NCBI RefSeq assembly: GCF_014204815.1
Contig: NZ_JACHMC010000001.1
Location: 372,001-436,000, forward strand
Source of the DNA: Micrococcus flavus
GTDB lineage: Bacteria > Actinomycetota > Actinomycetes > Actinomycetales > Micrococcaceae
Reading direction: 5' to 3'
Length of the DNA stretch: 64,000 nt
The translations under genes and the position numbers were made by a program. The notes beneath the pieces were generated by a model that was not told the DNA's origin, made no database searches, and was given only the letters and a program-made list of their open reading frames with translations. This document shows, in pieces, positions 26,738 to 34,100 of this stretch; within the stretch, counting starts at the first letter, position 1, and the number at the start of each line of letters is the position of its first letter.

Positions 26738-27559
26738 ATGGCCGAGGACGGCACGACGACCGCGGCGGCGGCGACCCCCACGGGGGAGACCACGCTGGCC
26801 CTGACCCGGAGGGCGCGGCGGATCGACCGGGTCCTGGCCGAGGCCTACCCGTACGCCGTGGCGGAGCTGGACTTCGAGACCCCGTTCGAGCTGCTCGTGG
26901 CCACGGTGCTCTCGGCGCAGACCACGGACGTCCGGGTGAACGCCGTGACCCCGGCCCTGTTCGCCCGCTTCCCGGACGCGCACGCCATGGCCTCGGCCTC
27001 CGAGGTGGAGCTGCAGGAGCTCGTGCGGCCCACCGGGTTCTACAAGAACAAGGCGTCGGCGGTGCTGCGGCTCTCTCAGGAGCTCGTGGCCCGCTTCGGC
27101 GGGGAGGTCCCCGGCCGCCTCGAGGACCTCGTCTCCCTGCCGGGCGTGGGGCGCAAGACGGCGTTCGTGGTGCTCGGCAACGCCTTCGGCCGCCCGGGGA
27201 TCACCGTGGACACGCACGTCGGTCGCCTCGCCCGGCGCCTCGGGTGGACGGAGGAGACGGACCCCGTGAAGGTGGAGCACGCCGTCGCCGCGCTGTTCCC
27301 GCCGAAGGACTGGACCATGCTCTCGCATCACCTGATCTTCCACGGCCGCCGCGTGTGCCATGCGCGCCGGCCCGCGTGTGGGGCGTGCCCGATCGCCCGC
27401 TGGTGCCCCTCCTACGGCGAGGGCGAGACCGAGCCGGAGGCGGCGCGGGCCCTCCTCTCCTACGAGCTGAAGCCGGGCCGCGAGGAGCTGCTCGCCGCGA
27501 TGCGGGCCGGGAAGACCCGGCGGCAACTGCGGGCCGAGGGGTGGTCGCTGGAGGCGTGA
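26738..27559 (+). CDS. nth: Endonuclease III family DNA glycosylase/AP lyase (UV endonuclease candidate)
   Basis: A 273-residue HhH-GPD glycosylase. [18 protein letters not shown] is followed by the HhH motif LPGVGRKTA with the catalytic Lys, [13 protein letters not shown] with the catalytic Asp, and an intact iron-sulfur ligand set C-X6-C-X2-C-X5-C ([17 protein letters not shown]). Endonuclease III removes oxidised pyrimidines. The classical M. luteus UV endonuclease (pyrimidine-dimer glycosylase) is described as an endonuclease III homologue of similar size, so this gene is a candidate for it. Confidence 0.92.
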   Translation: MAEDGTTTAAAATPTGETTLALTRRARRIDRVLAEAYPYAVAELDFETPFELLVATVLSAQTTDVRVNAVTPALFARFPDAHAMASASEVELQELVRPTGFYKNKASAVLRLSQELVARFGGEVPGRLEDLVSLPGVGRKTAFVVLGNAFGRPGITVDTHVGRLARRLGWTEETDPVKVEHAVAALFPPKDWTMLSHHLIFHGRRVCHARRPACGACPIARWCPSYGEGETEPEAARALLSYELKPGREELLAAMRAGKTRRQLRAEGWSLEA

Positions 27560-27597
27560 GGGGCGAGGCGTAAGGCGACGGCACGTGGATCCCTGTT

Positions 27598-27641
27598 CGC
27601 AGGACGGGCGGGTAGCGAGCTGGCTAACCGCCCGTCCTGCG
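27598..27641. terminator. Terminator hairpin after nth
   Basis: CGCAGGACGGGCGG pairs with CCGCCCGTCCTGCG, extended by TAGC/GCTA past one mismatch. It lies between convergent nth and the secreted-peptide pair. Confidence 0.7.
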
Positions 27642-27668
27642 GGGGCTCCGAAGGATGAAAGCCGGGGT

Positions 27669-27953
27669 TCAGGGCAGCCGAGCGAGCTTCGACTCGGCGG
27701 CAATCTTGCTCCTATTGAGCCACCACCAGGTAAGTGAATGCCGGACCTGGAGAGATCCGAGCTCCTGGAGTGAAGGAAGGCCGCGCTCTGCAAGTTCGCG
27801 TGCGATGGCTTCCTTTCCGGCTCCGGCGTTCGCCGTGATGACGGCGTGGGCATCCTTCACGGCAGTCGATCCCAAAGGATGTTCGGCAATACGAGCGTCA
27901 AGGCTCCGGAGTTTGGCCTCGAGTCGGGGCCGTGCAGAGGTGGCATGGAACAT
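27669..27953 (-). CDS. 94-residue cytosolic protein paired with secreted peptide (immunity candidate)
   Basis: A basic, mostly helical soluble protein without signal or membrane segment; a Trp cluster (SLTWWWLNRSK) lies near the C-terminus. Family not recognised. It begins 6 nt after the stop of the secreted-peptide gene and has weak ribosome-site signal, so it is translationally coupled. The local base composition is clearly lower in GC than the surroundings. Small helical cytosolic proteins in this position are often immunity proteins for secreted bacteriocins; this is an analogy, not homology. Confidence 0.6.
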   Translation of the reverse strand: MFHATSARPRLEAKLRSLDARIAEHPLGSTAVKDAHAVITANAGAGKEAIARELAERGLPSLQELGSLQVRHSLTWWWLNRSKIAAESKLARLP

Positions 27954-27959
27954 GGGTGG

Positions 27960-28352
27960 TCACTTTCCACGCAGGCAGGCGAGGGTGGCCCGTCCGCCGG
28001 CTGCCCAGAACGCCTCCAGGGTTCCCTTCGTCATGATCTGGGTCATCTGTGGGCCGTTCAGTCCGAGCCCCATGAGGCAGCGGGCGACCACCCAGGGCAG
28101 TGCGTCGGTGTGAGCGACGTCGGAATATCCCTTGTCCTTCTCGATCACCGTGGAGGTGAACTCTTCCTCGTCTGCGGACGGGGTGGAGGGGGTGGAGGCG
28201 GACGTGCTGATGCTGGTGTGCGAGACATTCGGTGCGCCGACGCGCGCGGGTTCGACAGCCCACGCTGATGTGCCAAGGGAGGTTGCGAGCAGGGTGCCTG
28301 CAAGGGAAATGGCGGCGCCTGAACGTGCGATGCGAGTCAGGGGGGAGGTCAT
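27960..28352 (-). CDS. Small secreted peptide precursor, bacteriocin-like
   Basis: A 130-residue protein. A Sec signal peptide (MTSPLTRIARSGAAISLAG..., probable cleavage after AWA near residue 32) precedes a Ser/Thr-rich linker and an acidic stretch DEEEFTSTVIEKDKG. The last 47 residues are hydrophobic/amphipathic with two Cys (in VARCLMGLGLNG and ATLACLRGK). It resembles an exported antimicrobial precursor with a spacer, but no named family is recognised. The promoter TAGACT lies 38 nt upstream of ATG 28352. A DtxR/IdeR-like box overlaps the probable -35. Low GC suggests transfer. Confidence 0.65.
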   Translation of the reverse strand: MTSPLTRIARSGAAISLAGTLLATSLGTSAWAVEPARVGAPNVSHTSISTSASTPSTPSADEEEFTSTVIEKDKGYSDVAHTDALPWVVARCLMGLGLNGPQMTQIMTKGTLEAFWAAGGRATLACLRGK

Positions 28353-28389
28353 CGTGTTCCGTTTCTGTGGATGACATGGACAATCACAG

Positions 28390-28395
28390 AGTCTA
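28390..28395 (-). promoter_or_regulatory. -10 element TAGACT of the secreted-peptide operon
   Basis: TAGACT with TTACCC 17 nt upstream as a weak -35; leader about 31 nt. Confidence 0.5.
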
Positions 28396-28410
28396 TGAGA
28401 TACATATAGC

Positions 28411-28429
28411 GAGGGTAAGTTTTACCTAC
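28411..28429. promoter_or_regulatory. Candidate DtxR/IdeR iron box
   Basis: Minus-strand GTAGGTAAAACTTACCCTC matches 14 of 19 positions of the IdeR/DtxR consensus (TWAGGTWAGSCTWACCTWA), with a perfect GGTAA-N3-TTACC core. It overlaps the -35 of the peptide promoter. Confidence 0.45.
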
Positions 28430-28499
28430 GGCGTCAACTGATTTCTTCGTGATCGCTAGGTTTTGCTACGACGCTCACTGGCGCCGTCATCCAGCAGAG

Positions 28500-28515
28500 T
28501 GTGACACGTCGCACA
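28500..28515. promoter_or_regulatory. Candidate Crp/GlxR site
   Basis: TGTGACACGTCGCACA has the same TGTGA-N6-GCACA form as the acs site. It is far from both flanking promoters, so its target is unclear. Confidence 0.4.
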
Positions 28516-28646
28516 ATCCCTCAAGGGATTTATCGCCTTACGGGTGAGGGGCGCGAGCTACTCGCCCGTCACTGCGAGTGGCAGCGGTGCAAGCGCACTG
28601 AGTGGTCCCTTGGGGCTTGAGGCGACGTCCGCCGCTCGGCACACGC

Positions 28647-28652
28647 TACCGT
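28647..28652 (+). promoter_or_regulatory. -10 element TACCGT of the LysE-family gene
   Basis: TACCGT, 7 nt, ATG at 28660. Confidence 0.6.
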
Positions 28653-28659
28653 CGGGCCC

Positions 28660-29259
28660 ATGTGGACCCTCGCCCTGGCCGGGCTGATCACGGGCCTCGC
28701 CCTCATCGTGGCGATCGGCGCCCAGAACGCGTTCGTGCTGCGCCAGGGCGTGCGGCGTGAGCACGTGGGGCTCGTCGTCGCGGTGTGCATGCTCTCCGAC
28801 GCGGTGTTGATCTTCGGCGGCACCGCGGGTGTCGGCGCGGTGGTGGGCGCCGCCCCCTGGCTGCTGGAGGTGCTCCGCTGGGGTGGGGCGCTGTACCTGC
28901 TCTGGTTCGCGGTCACCTCGTTCCGCTCCGCGCTGCAGCCCACCGCGCTCACCCTGGAGCAGGCACCGCGCTCGGCCGGGTCGGTGCTCGGCACCACGCT
29001 CGCCCTGACCTGGCTGAACCCCCACGTGTACCTGGACACCGTGGTGTTCCTCGGCGGACTGGCCAACCAGCACGGCCCGGACCGCCGGTGGGTGTTCGCA
29101 GCCGGCGCCGCCCTGGGCTCCGTCCTCTGGTTCTCCGCGATCGGCTACGGCGCGCGGCTGCTCTCCGGGCCGCTCGGGGACCCGAAGGCGTGGCGGGTGC
29201 TGGACCTGGTGATCGGGGTCGTCATGGTGGCGCTCGCCCTCACGCTGATCCTGGGCTGA
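28660..29259 (+). CDS. LysE/ArgO family amino acid exporter
   Basis: A 199-residue protein with about six helices. The family motif GAQNAFVLRQGV is near residue 21 and LTWLNPHVYLDTVVFLG near 107. LysE and ArgO export lysine/arginine; the exact substrate here is not certain. The leaderless layout sets ATG 28660. No LysG/ArgP-type regulator is adjacent. Confidence 0.92.
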   Translation: MWTLALAGLITGLALIVAIGAQNAFVLRQGVRREHVGLVVAVCMLSDAVLIFGGTAGVGAVVGAAPWLLEVLRWGGALYLLWFAVTSFRSALQPTALTLEQAPRSAGSVLGTTLALTWLNPHVYLDTVVFLGGLANQHGPDRRWVFAAGAALGSVLWFSAIGYGARLLSGPLGDPKAWRVLDLVIGVVMVALALTLILG

Positions 29260-29312
29260 TCCGGGCCCGCGGGCGGCCGCGGGCGTCGGCGTCGGCGTCC
29301 AGGCGGCCCCGC

Positions 29313-29318
29313 TACGGT
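29313..29318 (+). promoter_or_regulatory. -10 element TACGGT of the CoA Nudix gene
   Basis: TACGGT, GGGCCC, ATG at 29325. Confidence 0.65.
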
Positions 29319-29324
29319 GGGCCC

Positions 29325-30137
29325 ATGGCCTCCCTCTCCGCCCCCCGGCCCGCCGTCCCGTCCACCGCGTCCGCCCGCGCCGGGCTCGAGGCGCTCCTGG
29401 CCGAGCACGGCGTGCCCGCGACGGCGGCCCCCGGCCCCGCCGCCGCGGGGTCCCTGACGCGGATCACCGAGGCCTCCGCCGCCATGTGGGGGCTGGACTG
29501 GCCGGTCCCGGCCGAGGCCCGCCCCTCCGCGGTGCTGATCCTGTTCGGCGCCCTCGACGACGTCCCCGCGGCCCGCTCCTGCCGGGGGGTCCACCCGGCC
29601 GTGGACGTGCTTCTGACCCAGCGGGCGGCCACCCTGCGCCAGCACGCCGGGCAGGTGGCGTTCCCCGGCGGCCGCGTGGACCCGGAGGACGGGGACGTGG
29701 TGGCCACGGCCCTGCGCGAGGCGCGCGAGGAGACGGGACTGGACCCGGCCGGCGTCGACGTGCTGGGCGTGCTGCCGCCCGTGCCGGTGAGCGTGTCCGG
29801 GCACGTGGTGCATCCGGTGGTCGGCTGGTGGCGGCGGGCCAGCGAGGTGGGCGTGGTGGACCACGGGGAGGCGGCCGCCGTCTTCCGCATGCCCGTGGCG
29901 GACCTCGTCGCTCCCGTGAACCGGGTGCGGGTGGCCCGGCCCGGGGGCCGGCGCGGCATCACCCCGGGGTTCCTGGTGGAAGACCGTCTGGTGTGGGGGT
30001 TCACGGCCGCCCTGCTGGACCGCGTGCTGCACCTGCTCGGCTGGGACGAGCCCTGGGACGAGGCCCGGGTGGTGGACGCCGCGACCCGCCTGCCCCTGCG
30101 GCGCGGCGGGGCGGGAGGGCCCGGGCCCGCGGCCTGA
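29325..30137 (+). CDS. Nudix hydrolase, CoA pyrophosphatase type
   Basis: A 270-residue protein. LLTQRAATLRQHAGQVAFPG is the CoA-pyrophosphatase signature (NuCoA) leading into the Nudix box GGRVDPEDGDVVATALREAR with EETGL. It would cleave CoA or acyl-CoA to 3',5'-ADP and phosphopantetheine. The 35-residue N-terminal extension is low complexity. Leaderless start at ATG 29325. Mycobacteria have a similar Nudix gene in the crp-nth-marP region. Confidence 0.9.
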   Translation: MASLSAPRPAVPSTASARAGLEALLAEHGVPATAAPGPAAAGSLTRITEASAAMWGLDWPVPAEARPSAVLILFGALDDVPAARSCRGVHPAVDVLLTQRAATLRQHAGQVAFPGGRVDPEDGDVVATALREAREETGLDPAGVDVLGVLPPVPVSVSGHVVHPVVGWWRRASEVGVVDHGEAAAVFRMPVADLVAPVNRVRVARPGGRRGITPGFLVEDRLVWGFTAALLDRVLHLLGWDEPWDEARVVDAATRLPLRRGGAGGPGPAA

Positions 30138-30160
30138 GCCGCCTCTCTCTCGGCCACGAC

Positions 30161-30170
30161 TCCTGCACAG
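30161..30170 (+). promoter_or_regulatory. TCCTGCACAG motif upstream of tadA
   Basis: Identical 10-mer to those at 10643 and 32840, 108 bp before the tadA start. Candidate shared operator. Confidence 0.35.
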
Positions 30171-30278
30171 CCGCCGCCGGGGCGGGCCCGGTCCCCGGCG
30201 CGGGACCCCGGTGGTGCGGCACCGACCGGGGCGGGGTGGACTGGCGGGGCCCGACCCCGATCCCGCCGAGGAGGCCCC

Positions 30279-31745
30279 GTGCGCGCCTGGGTGCCCGCCG
30301 ACCCGTCCCTGCCCCCCGCCCGGCCCCGACGCCGGCCACGACCGGCGGGGCCGCCCCGTGGACCCGCCGCCGCGCCGGTGCCGTCCGGGGCCGCCGCGCA
30401 ACCGCCGTCGGTCCCCGGCGCGGAGGCCCCGCATCCCCGCCAGGGCCCGCCCGGCGCCCTGCGTCGCCTCCTCCGCCGGCCCGCACCCGATCCGGGTGGA
30501 CCGGTGGACCTCGACCCGGAGGAGCGCCTGGCCCGTGTGCGGCGGGCCGCCGCCGAACGGCTCGCCCGTGCCCCGCTCGGGGCGGAGCCCTCCGTCCTGG
30601 ACGCGGTGCGCGGGGTCCTCGCCCTCCCCGACCCCGGCGTCGCGCCCGAGGCCGCGGCGGAGCCCCTGACGGCCGGAGGGGCCGGCGTCGTGGCCCGGCG
30701 CGCCGCGGCGGTCACGGAGGAGCTGACCGGCTTCGGCCCCCTCGCGCCGTGGGTGCGCAGGGAGGGGGTCACCGACGTGCTCGTGGACGCGGACGGCCAC
30801 GTGTGGACGGACGGCACGGAGGGGTTGGTGCGCCGGTCTCTCACGCTGCGGCCGGGGGACGCGGAGGCCCTCGCCGTCCGCCTCATCACCCAGGCCGGAC
30901 GCCGCCTCGATCCGGCCGTCCCCCTGGCCGACGCCCGCCTGTACGGGGTGCGCGTCCACGCCGCGCTGCCCCCGGTCAGCAGCGGGGGCGCCGTCCTAAG
31001 CCTGCGCGTGCCCGCACCCGCGCCGCCGTCGCTGGAGCGGCTGGCCCGCGGCTGGCCCGACGGCCCCCGGTGGGGTGCGGTGCTGGACGAGCTCGTGGGC
31101 GGCCACGCCACCGTGCTGGTCAGCGGGACCACGGGCTCAGGCAAGACCACGCTGCTGTCCGCAGCGCTGTCGGCCGCGGCCCCGGACGAGCGGATCGTGC
31201 TCGTAGAGGACACCCGGGAGGCCACGCCCGCGCACCCGCACGTCATCCCGCTGCAGACCCGCGCCCCCAACCCGGACGGGGCCGGCGAGGTGACCCTCGC
31301 GGAGCTCATCCGGCAGGCCCTGCGCATGCGGCCTGACCGCCTGGTGGTGGGCGAGTGCCGCGGCGCGGAGGTGGCGGACCTGCTCACCGCCCTCAACACC
31401 GGCCACCAGGGCGCGTGGGGCACGCTGCACGCCAACGCCGCCGACGACGTCCCCGCCCGCCTGACCGCGATGGGCGCTCTGGCGGGGTGGTCGCCCGCGG
31501 CCGTGGCCGCCCAGACCCGGGCCGGGGTGGACGCCGTGCTGCATGTCGTGCGGGACGGCCGAGGGAGGCACCCTGCGGCGCTCGCGGTCCCGGACCGGCC
31601 CGACGACCCGGCCGCCCCGCTGCGCATGCTCCCCGCCCTGACCTGGACCGCTGAGGAGGGCACGCGGGACGGACCCGGCCTGGCCCTGCTCCGGGCCCGG
31701 CTGGCCGGCCGTGGACCGGCGACACCGCCCGGGGCGGGCGGATGA
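30279..31745 (+). CDS. tadA: Tad/Flp pilus assembly ATPase TadA (CpaF)
   Basis: A 488-residue secretion ATPase. A Pro/Arg-rich N-terminus of about 75 residues precedes an N-terminal domain and the ATPase core. Walker A is SGTTGSGKTTLLS, the Asp box is VLVEDTREATPAHPHV, Walker B is RMRPDRLVVGECRGAE, and the His box is GAWGTLHANAADD. It powers Flp pilus assembly, which has been reported as required for natural transformation in M. luteus. The GTG 30279 start is supported by GAGGAGG 4 nt upstream. It overlaps the next gene by ATGA. Confidence 0.93.
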   Translation: MRAWVPADPSLPPARPRRRPRPAGPPRGPAAAPVPSGAAAQPPSVPGAEAPHPRQGPPGALRRLLRRPAPDPGGPVDLDPEERLARVRRAAAERLARAPLGAEPSVLDAVRGVLALPDPGVAPEAAAEPLTAGGAGVVARRAAAVTEELTGFGPLAPWVRREGVTDVLVDADGHVWTDGTEGLVRRSLTLRPGDAEALAVRLITQAGRRLDPAVPLADARLYGVRVHAALPPVSSGGAVLSLRVPAPAPPSLERLARGWPDGPRWGAVLDELVGGHATVLVSGTTGSGKTTLLSAALSAAAPDERIVLVEDTREATPAHPHVIPLQTRAPNPDGAGEVTLAELIRQALRMRPDRLVVGECRGAEVADLLTALNTGHQGAWGTLHANAADDVPARLTAMGALAGWSPAAVAAQTRAGVDAVLHVVRDGRGRHPAALAVPDRPDDPAAPLRMLPALTWTAEEGTRDGPGLALLRARLAGRGPATPPGAGG

Positions 31746-32800
31746 GTCGGGCACGGCGGCTGCTCACGGCGCTGCGGGGCCGCGCCGGACGCGAGGCCCG
31801 CGCCGAAGCCCGGCTCGAGGAGGCCGCCGAGGCCCTGCGCCGGTGGGCGGCGCTGCTGCGGGCCGGGCTGGCCGCGGACGCGGCCTGGGAGGAGGTCGCC
31901 CGGGGCGCCCCGCCGTGTGAGGATCCCGCCAAGCGGTGCTGCCCGCATCACGAGGCGCGACGCCGCGCCGTCCACGCCCGGTGGGCGCTGCCGCCCGACC
32001 CGGAGGGCGCTGCCATCACCGAGCGGGGTGACGGCGACGACGCCGACCCCTGGGCCCTCGCCGACGCCGCCCTGGCCGCCGCGCGGCGGGCCGGGGCCGC
32101 CCCGTCCGCGGTGGCCGTGCGCCTGGCCGACGCGCTCGAGGCCGGGCTGGACGCTGCGCGGGCGCGCCGGTCCGCCGCGGCCGGACCCCGGGCCACCGCC
32201 CGGCTGCTCTCCTGGCTGCCCGTGGGCGGCCTCGGCCTGGCCTGGCTGCTGGGCATGGGTCCCGTGGAGCTGCTGGCCACCCCGCTCGGGTGGATGCTCC
32301 TGGCGCTCGGCGGCGCGCTCACGGCGGCCGGCCGCGCCTGGACGCGACTGGCCGTGCGCCGCGCCGCCGGAGACGAGTCCGAGGCGGACCCCGCCGTCGT
32401 GCTGGACGTGGCGGCGGCCCTGCTGGGGGCGGGGCGCTCCCTGCCGGCGGCGCTCGACGACGTCGCCGTGTGCCTGCCCGGCGCGCAGGGCCTGCGCGTG
32501 GTCACCACGCTGCTGCGCTGGGGCGCGGACTGGGACGAGGCGTGGGAGCCGGTCGCGGACCGGCCCTCCTGGCGCACCCTGGGCGAGCGGCTGCGCCCCC
32601 TGCACCGCACCGGCATGGCCGGGCAGGGGACGCTCGCGGCCGCCGCAGCAGGTCTGCGGCAGGCGGGGCGACGCGCGGACGAGCGCGCCGCGGAGGAGCT
32701 GGCGGTGCGGCTCGTGGTGCCGCTCGGGCTGTGCCAGCTCCCGGCCTTCGTGTGCTGGGGCGTGGCACCCATGGCCCTCGCGCTGCTCGGCGGCGGCTGA
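31742..32800 (+). CDS. Tad pilus inner-membrane protein, apparent TadB/TadC combination
   Basis: A 352-residue protein with two T2SSF-like regions. A helical, Ala-rich cytoplasmic region (about 25-150, with an odd Cys/His patch CEDPAKRCCPHH near 58) precedes two membrane helices (about 160-200). A second region lies at about 220-315 (VLDVAAALLGAGRSLPAALD, LAAAAAGLRQAGRRADE) before a final membrane segment. Normal Tad loci have separate TadB and TadC; here one gene sits between tadA and flp. It could also be a TadC with TadB lost. Confidence 0.75.
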   Translation: MSRARRLLTALRGRAGREARAEARLEEAAEALRRWAALLRAGLAADAAWEEVARGAPPCEDPAKRCCPHHEARRRAVHARWALPPDPEGAAITERGDGDDADPWALADAALAAARRAGAAPSAVAVRLADALEAGLDAARARRSAAAGPRATARLLSWLPVGGLGLAWLLGMGPVELLATPLGWMLLALGGALTAAGRAWTRLAVRRAAGDESEADPAVVLDVAAALLGAGRSLPAALDDVAVCLPGAQGLRVVTTLLRWGADWDEAWEPVADRPSWRTLGERLRPLHRTGMAGQGTLAAAAAGLRQAGRRADERAAEELAVRLVVPLGLCQLPAFVCWGVAPMALALLGGG

Positions 32801-32839
32801 CCTCACCGGCTACCGACCGAGGGGGCGGGGGCGGTCCGC

Positions 32840-32849
32840 TCCTGCACAG
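32840..32849 (+). promoter_or_regulatory. TCCTGCACAG motif upstream of flp
   Basis: Third copy of the 10-mer, 154 bp before flp, in the 202-bp gap after the TadB/C gene. Similarity to the 10643 copy extends about 25 bp further. Confidence 0.35.
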
Positions 32850-33002
32850 GGTGCCGGAACCCGGGGCGTCGTCCACGGCCGCACACCCCGCTCACCCGCC
32901 GGGCGCTCCGGCCGCCCAGTCTGGGATCAGCGGCCCACCCGGGACGCAGCCATCACACCGAGGCACGGCCACCGAGCCGGCCCCACACCCAGGAGGAATC
33001 CC

Positions 33003-33236
33003 ATGACCCCGATCTCCACCGCCCTGCAGCAGACCCTCACCACCACCCTCGGCGCCGAGCGCGCCGCCGCCCTGACCGGGGCCGCCGCGGACGAGACCGG
33101 CGCGCAGACCGCCGAGTACGGCATCCTCACGCTCGCCGCGGTCGGCTTCGCCGGCGTGCTCGCCGTGGTCCTCACCAGCTCCGAGGTGCAGGGCCTGCTG
33201 GTGGACCTCGTCTCCCAGGCGCTGACCCGTGACTGA
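33003..33236 (+). CDS. Flp-type pilin, DUF4244 family
   Basis: A 77-residue prepilin. The leader to about residue 36 is followed by GAQTAEYGILTLAAVGFAGV, with the Glu-Tyr pair and a hydrophobic helix typical of Flp pilins, and a short C-terminus. The probable prepilin-peptidase site is at the Gly before AQTAEYG. AGGAAT 4 nt ahead of ATG 33003 is a moderate ribosome site. Main pilus subunit candidate of this locus. Confidence 0.85.
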   Translation: MTPISTALQQTLTTTLGAERAAALTGAAADETGAQTAEYGILTLAAVGFAGVLAVVLTSSEVQGLLVDLVSQALTRD

Positions 33237-33696
33237 GGACCGCTCCACCCTCCGCCGGTCCGTCCGCCCCCGTGGCGGACGGACCGGCGGCGGCCGTCCC
33301 GGCTCCCGGACCCGGTGCGAGGGCCGACCGGGCGGGCGGCGGCTCCTCGCCGGCGACCGCGGCGCGCTCACGGCCGAGTACGCCGTGCTCCTGCCGGCGG
33401 CCGTCCTGATGCTCGTGGCGGTGCTGCTGGCCGGCGCCGGCGCCGTGCAGCAGGTCCGCAACCAGGACGCCGCCGCCTCCGCCGCGCGGGTGCTCGCCCG
33501 GGGGGACGGGGAGGCCGCCGCCCGGTCCGCCGCCGCCCGCATGGCCGGGGACGGCGCGGACGTGCACCTGGCGATGGGCGACGGCTGGGCCACGGTGACC
33601 GTCACCCACGCCGGCCCGGGGTTCCTGGCCGGGGCGCTGCTGAGCGCCGAGGCCTCCGCCCCGCTGCAGCCGCCGCCCTTCCCGGTGCGCTCATGA
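33229..33696 (+). CDS. TadE-family pseudopilin
   Basis: A 155-residue protein. An Arg/Gly-rich N-terminus of about 42 residues precedes GALTAEYAVLLPAAVLMLVA, the TadE-type processing site and helix, and an Ala-rich exported domain. GTG 33229 overlaps the pilin stop by 8 nt, so expression is coupled. Minor pseudopilin for Flp pilus assembly. Confidence 0.85.
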   Translation: MTEDRSTLRRSVRPRGGRTGGGRPGSRTRCEGRPGGRRLLAGDRGALTAEYAVLLPAAVLMLVAVLLAGAGAVQQVRNQDAAASAARVLARGDGEAAARSAAARMAGDGADVHLAMGDGWATVTVTHAGPGFLAGALLSAEASAPLQPPPFPVRS

Positions 33697-34100
33697 GTGC
33701 CCCCGGCGAGGTCGCCACCACCGGGCCCCGGCCGCCGTGGCGGGACGACACCGGCTCCGGATCCGTCACGGTGCTGGGCACGGTGCTCCTGGCCGCGGGC
33801 CTGCTCGCCGCCGTCCTGGCGGTGGGGGAGGCCGCCGTCGTCTCCGCCCGGGCCTCCGGCGCCGCGGACCTGGCCGCGCTCGCGGCCTCGGACGCCCGCC
33901 GTGGGCTGTCCGACCACGACCCCTGCGGGATCGCCGAGGACACGGCCGAGCGCAACGGGGCCGTCGTCACCGAGTGCACGGCCCGTCAGGACGGGTCGAT
34001 GCGCGTGGCCGTGGAGGTGCGTCAGGGCCCGGTGCCGCTGCCGCCGGGGGAGGCGGTCGCCGTCGCCGGCGCCCCGCACCCGGGCACTGGGCCGGGGTGA
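33693..34100 (+). CDS. Secretion/helicase-neighbourhood TadE-like protein
   Basis: A 135-residue protein of the Rv3654c type. DTGSGSVTVLGTVLLAAGLL begins a membrane helix near residue 22, then a domain with two Cys (DPCGIAEDTAERNG and VTECTAR) that may form a disulfide outside the cell. It overlaps tadE by ATGA. Its TGA abuts the stop of the convergent helicase gene with no spacer. Confidence 0.82.
   Translation: MSAPGEVATTGPRPPWRDDTGSGSVTVLGTVLLAAGLLAAVLAVGEAAVVSARASGAADLAALAASDARRGLSDHDPCGIAEDTAERNGAVVTECTARQDGSMRVAVEVRQGPVPLPPGEAVAVAGAPHPGTGPG

Larger units (their letters stand above)
28353..28659. other. AT-rich 307-bp intergenic region without gene
   Basis: It separates the divergent secreted-peptide and lysE genes. 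It holds the peptide promoter, a DtxR/IdeR-like box, a Crp-like site and the lysE -10. No ORF with a credible start and no RNA gene were seen. Its base composition is much lower in GC than the rest of the window. Confidence 0.7.

Noticed and set aside
29312-32806. Minus-strand frame of 1164 codons across lysE-tad genes
   Set aside because: Antisense of several genes with clear families; no credible start signal or domain.
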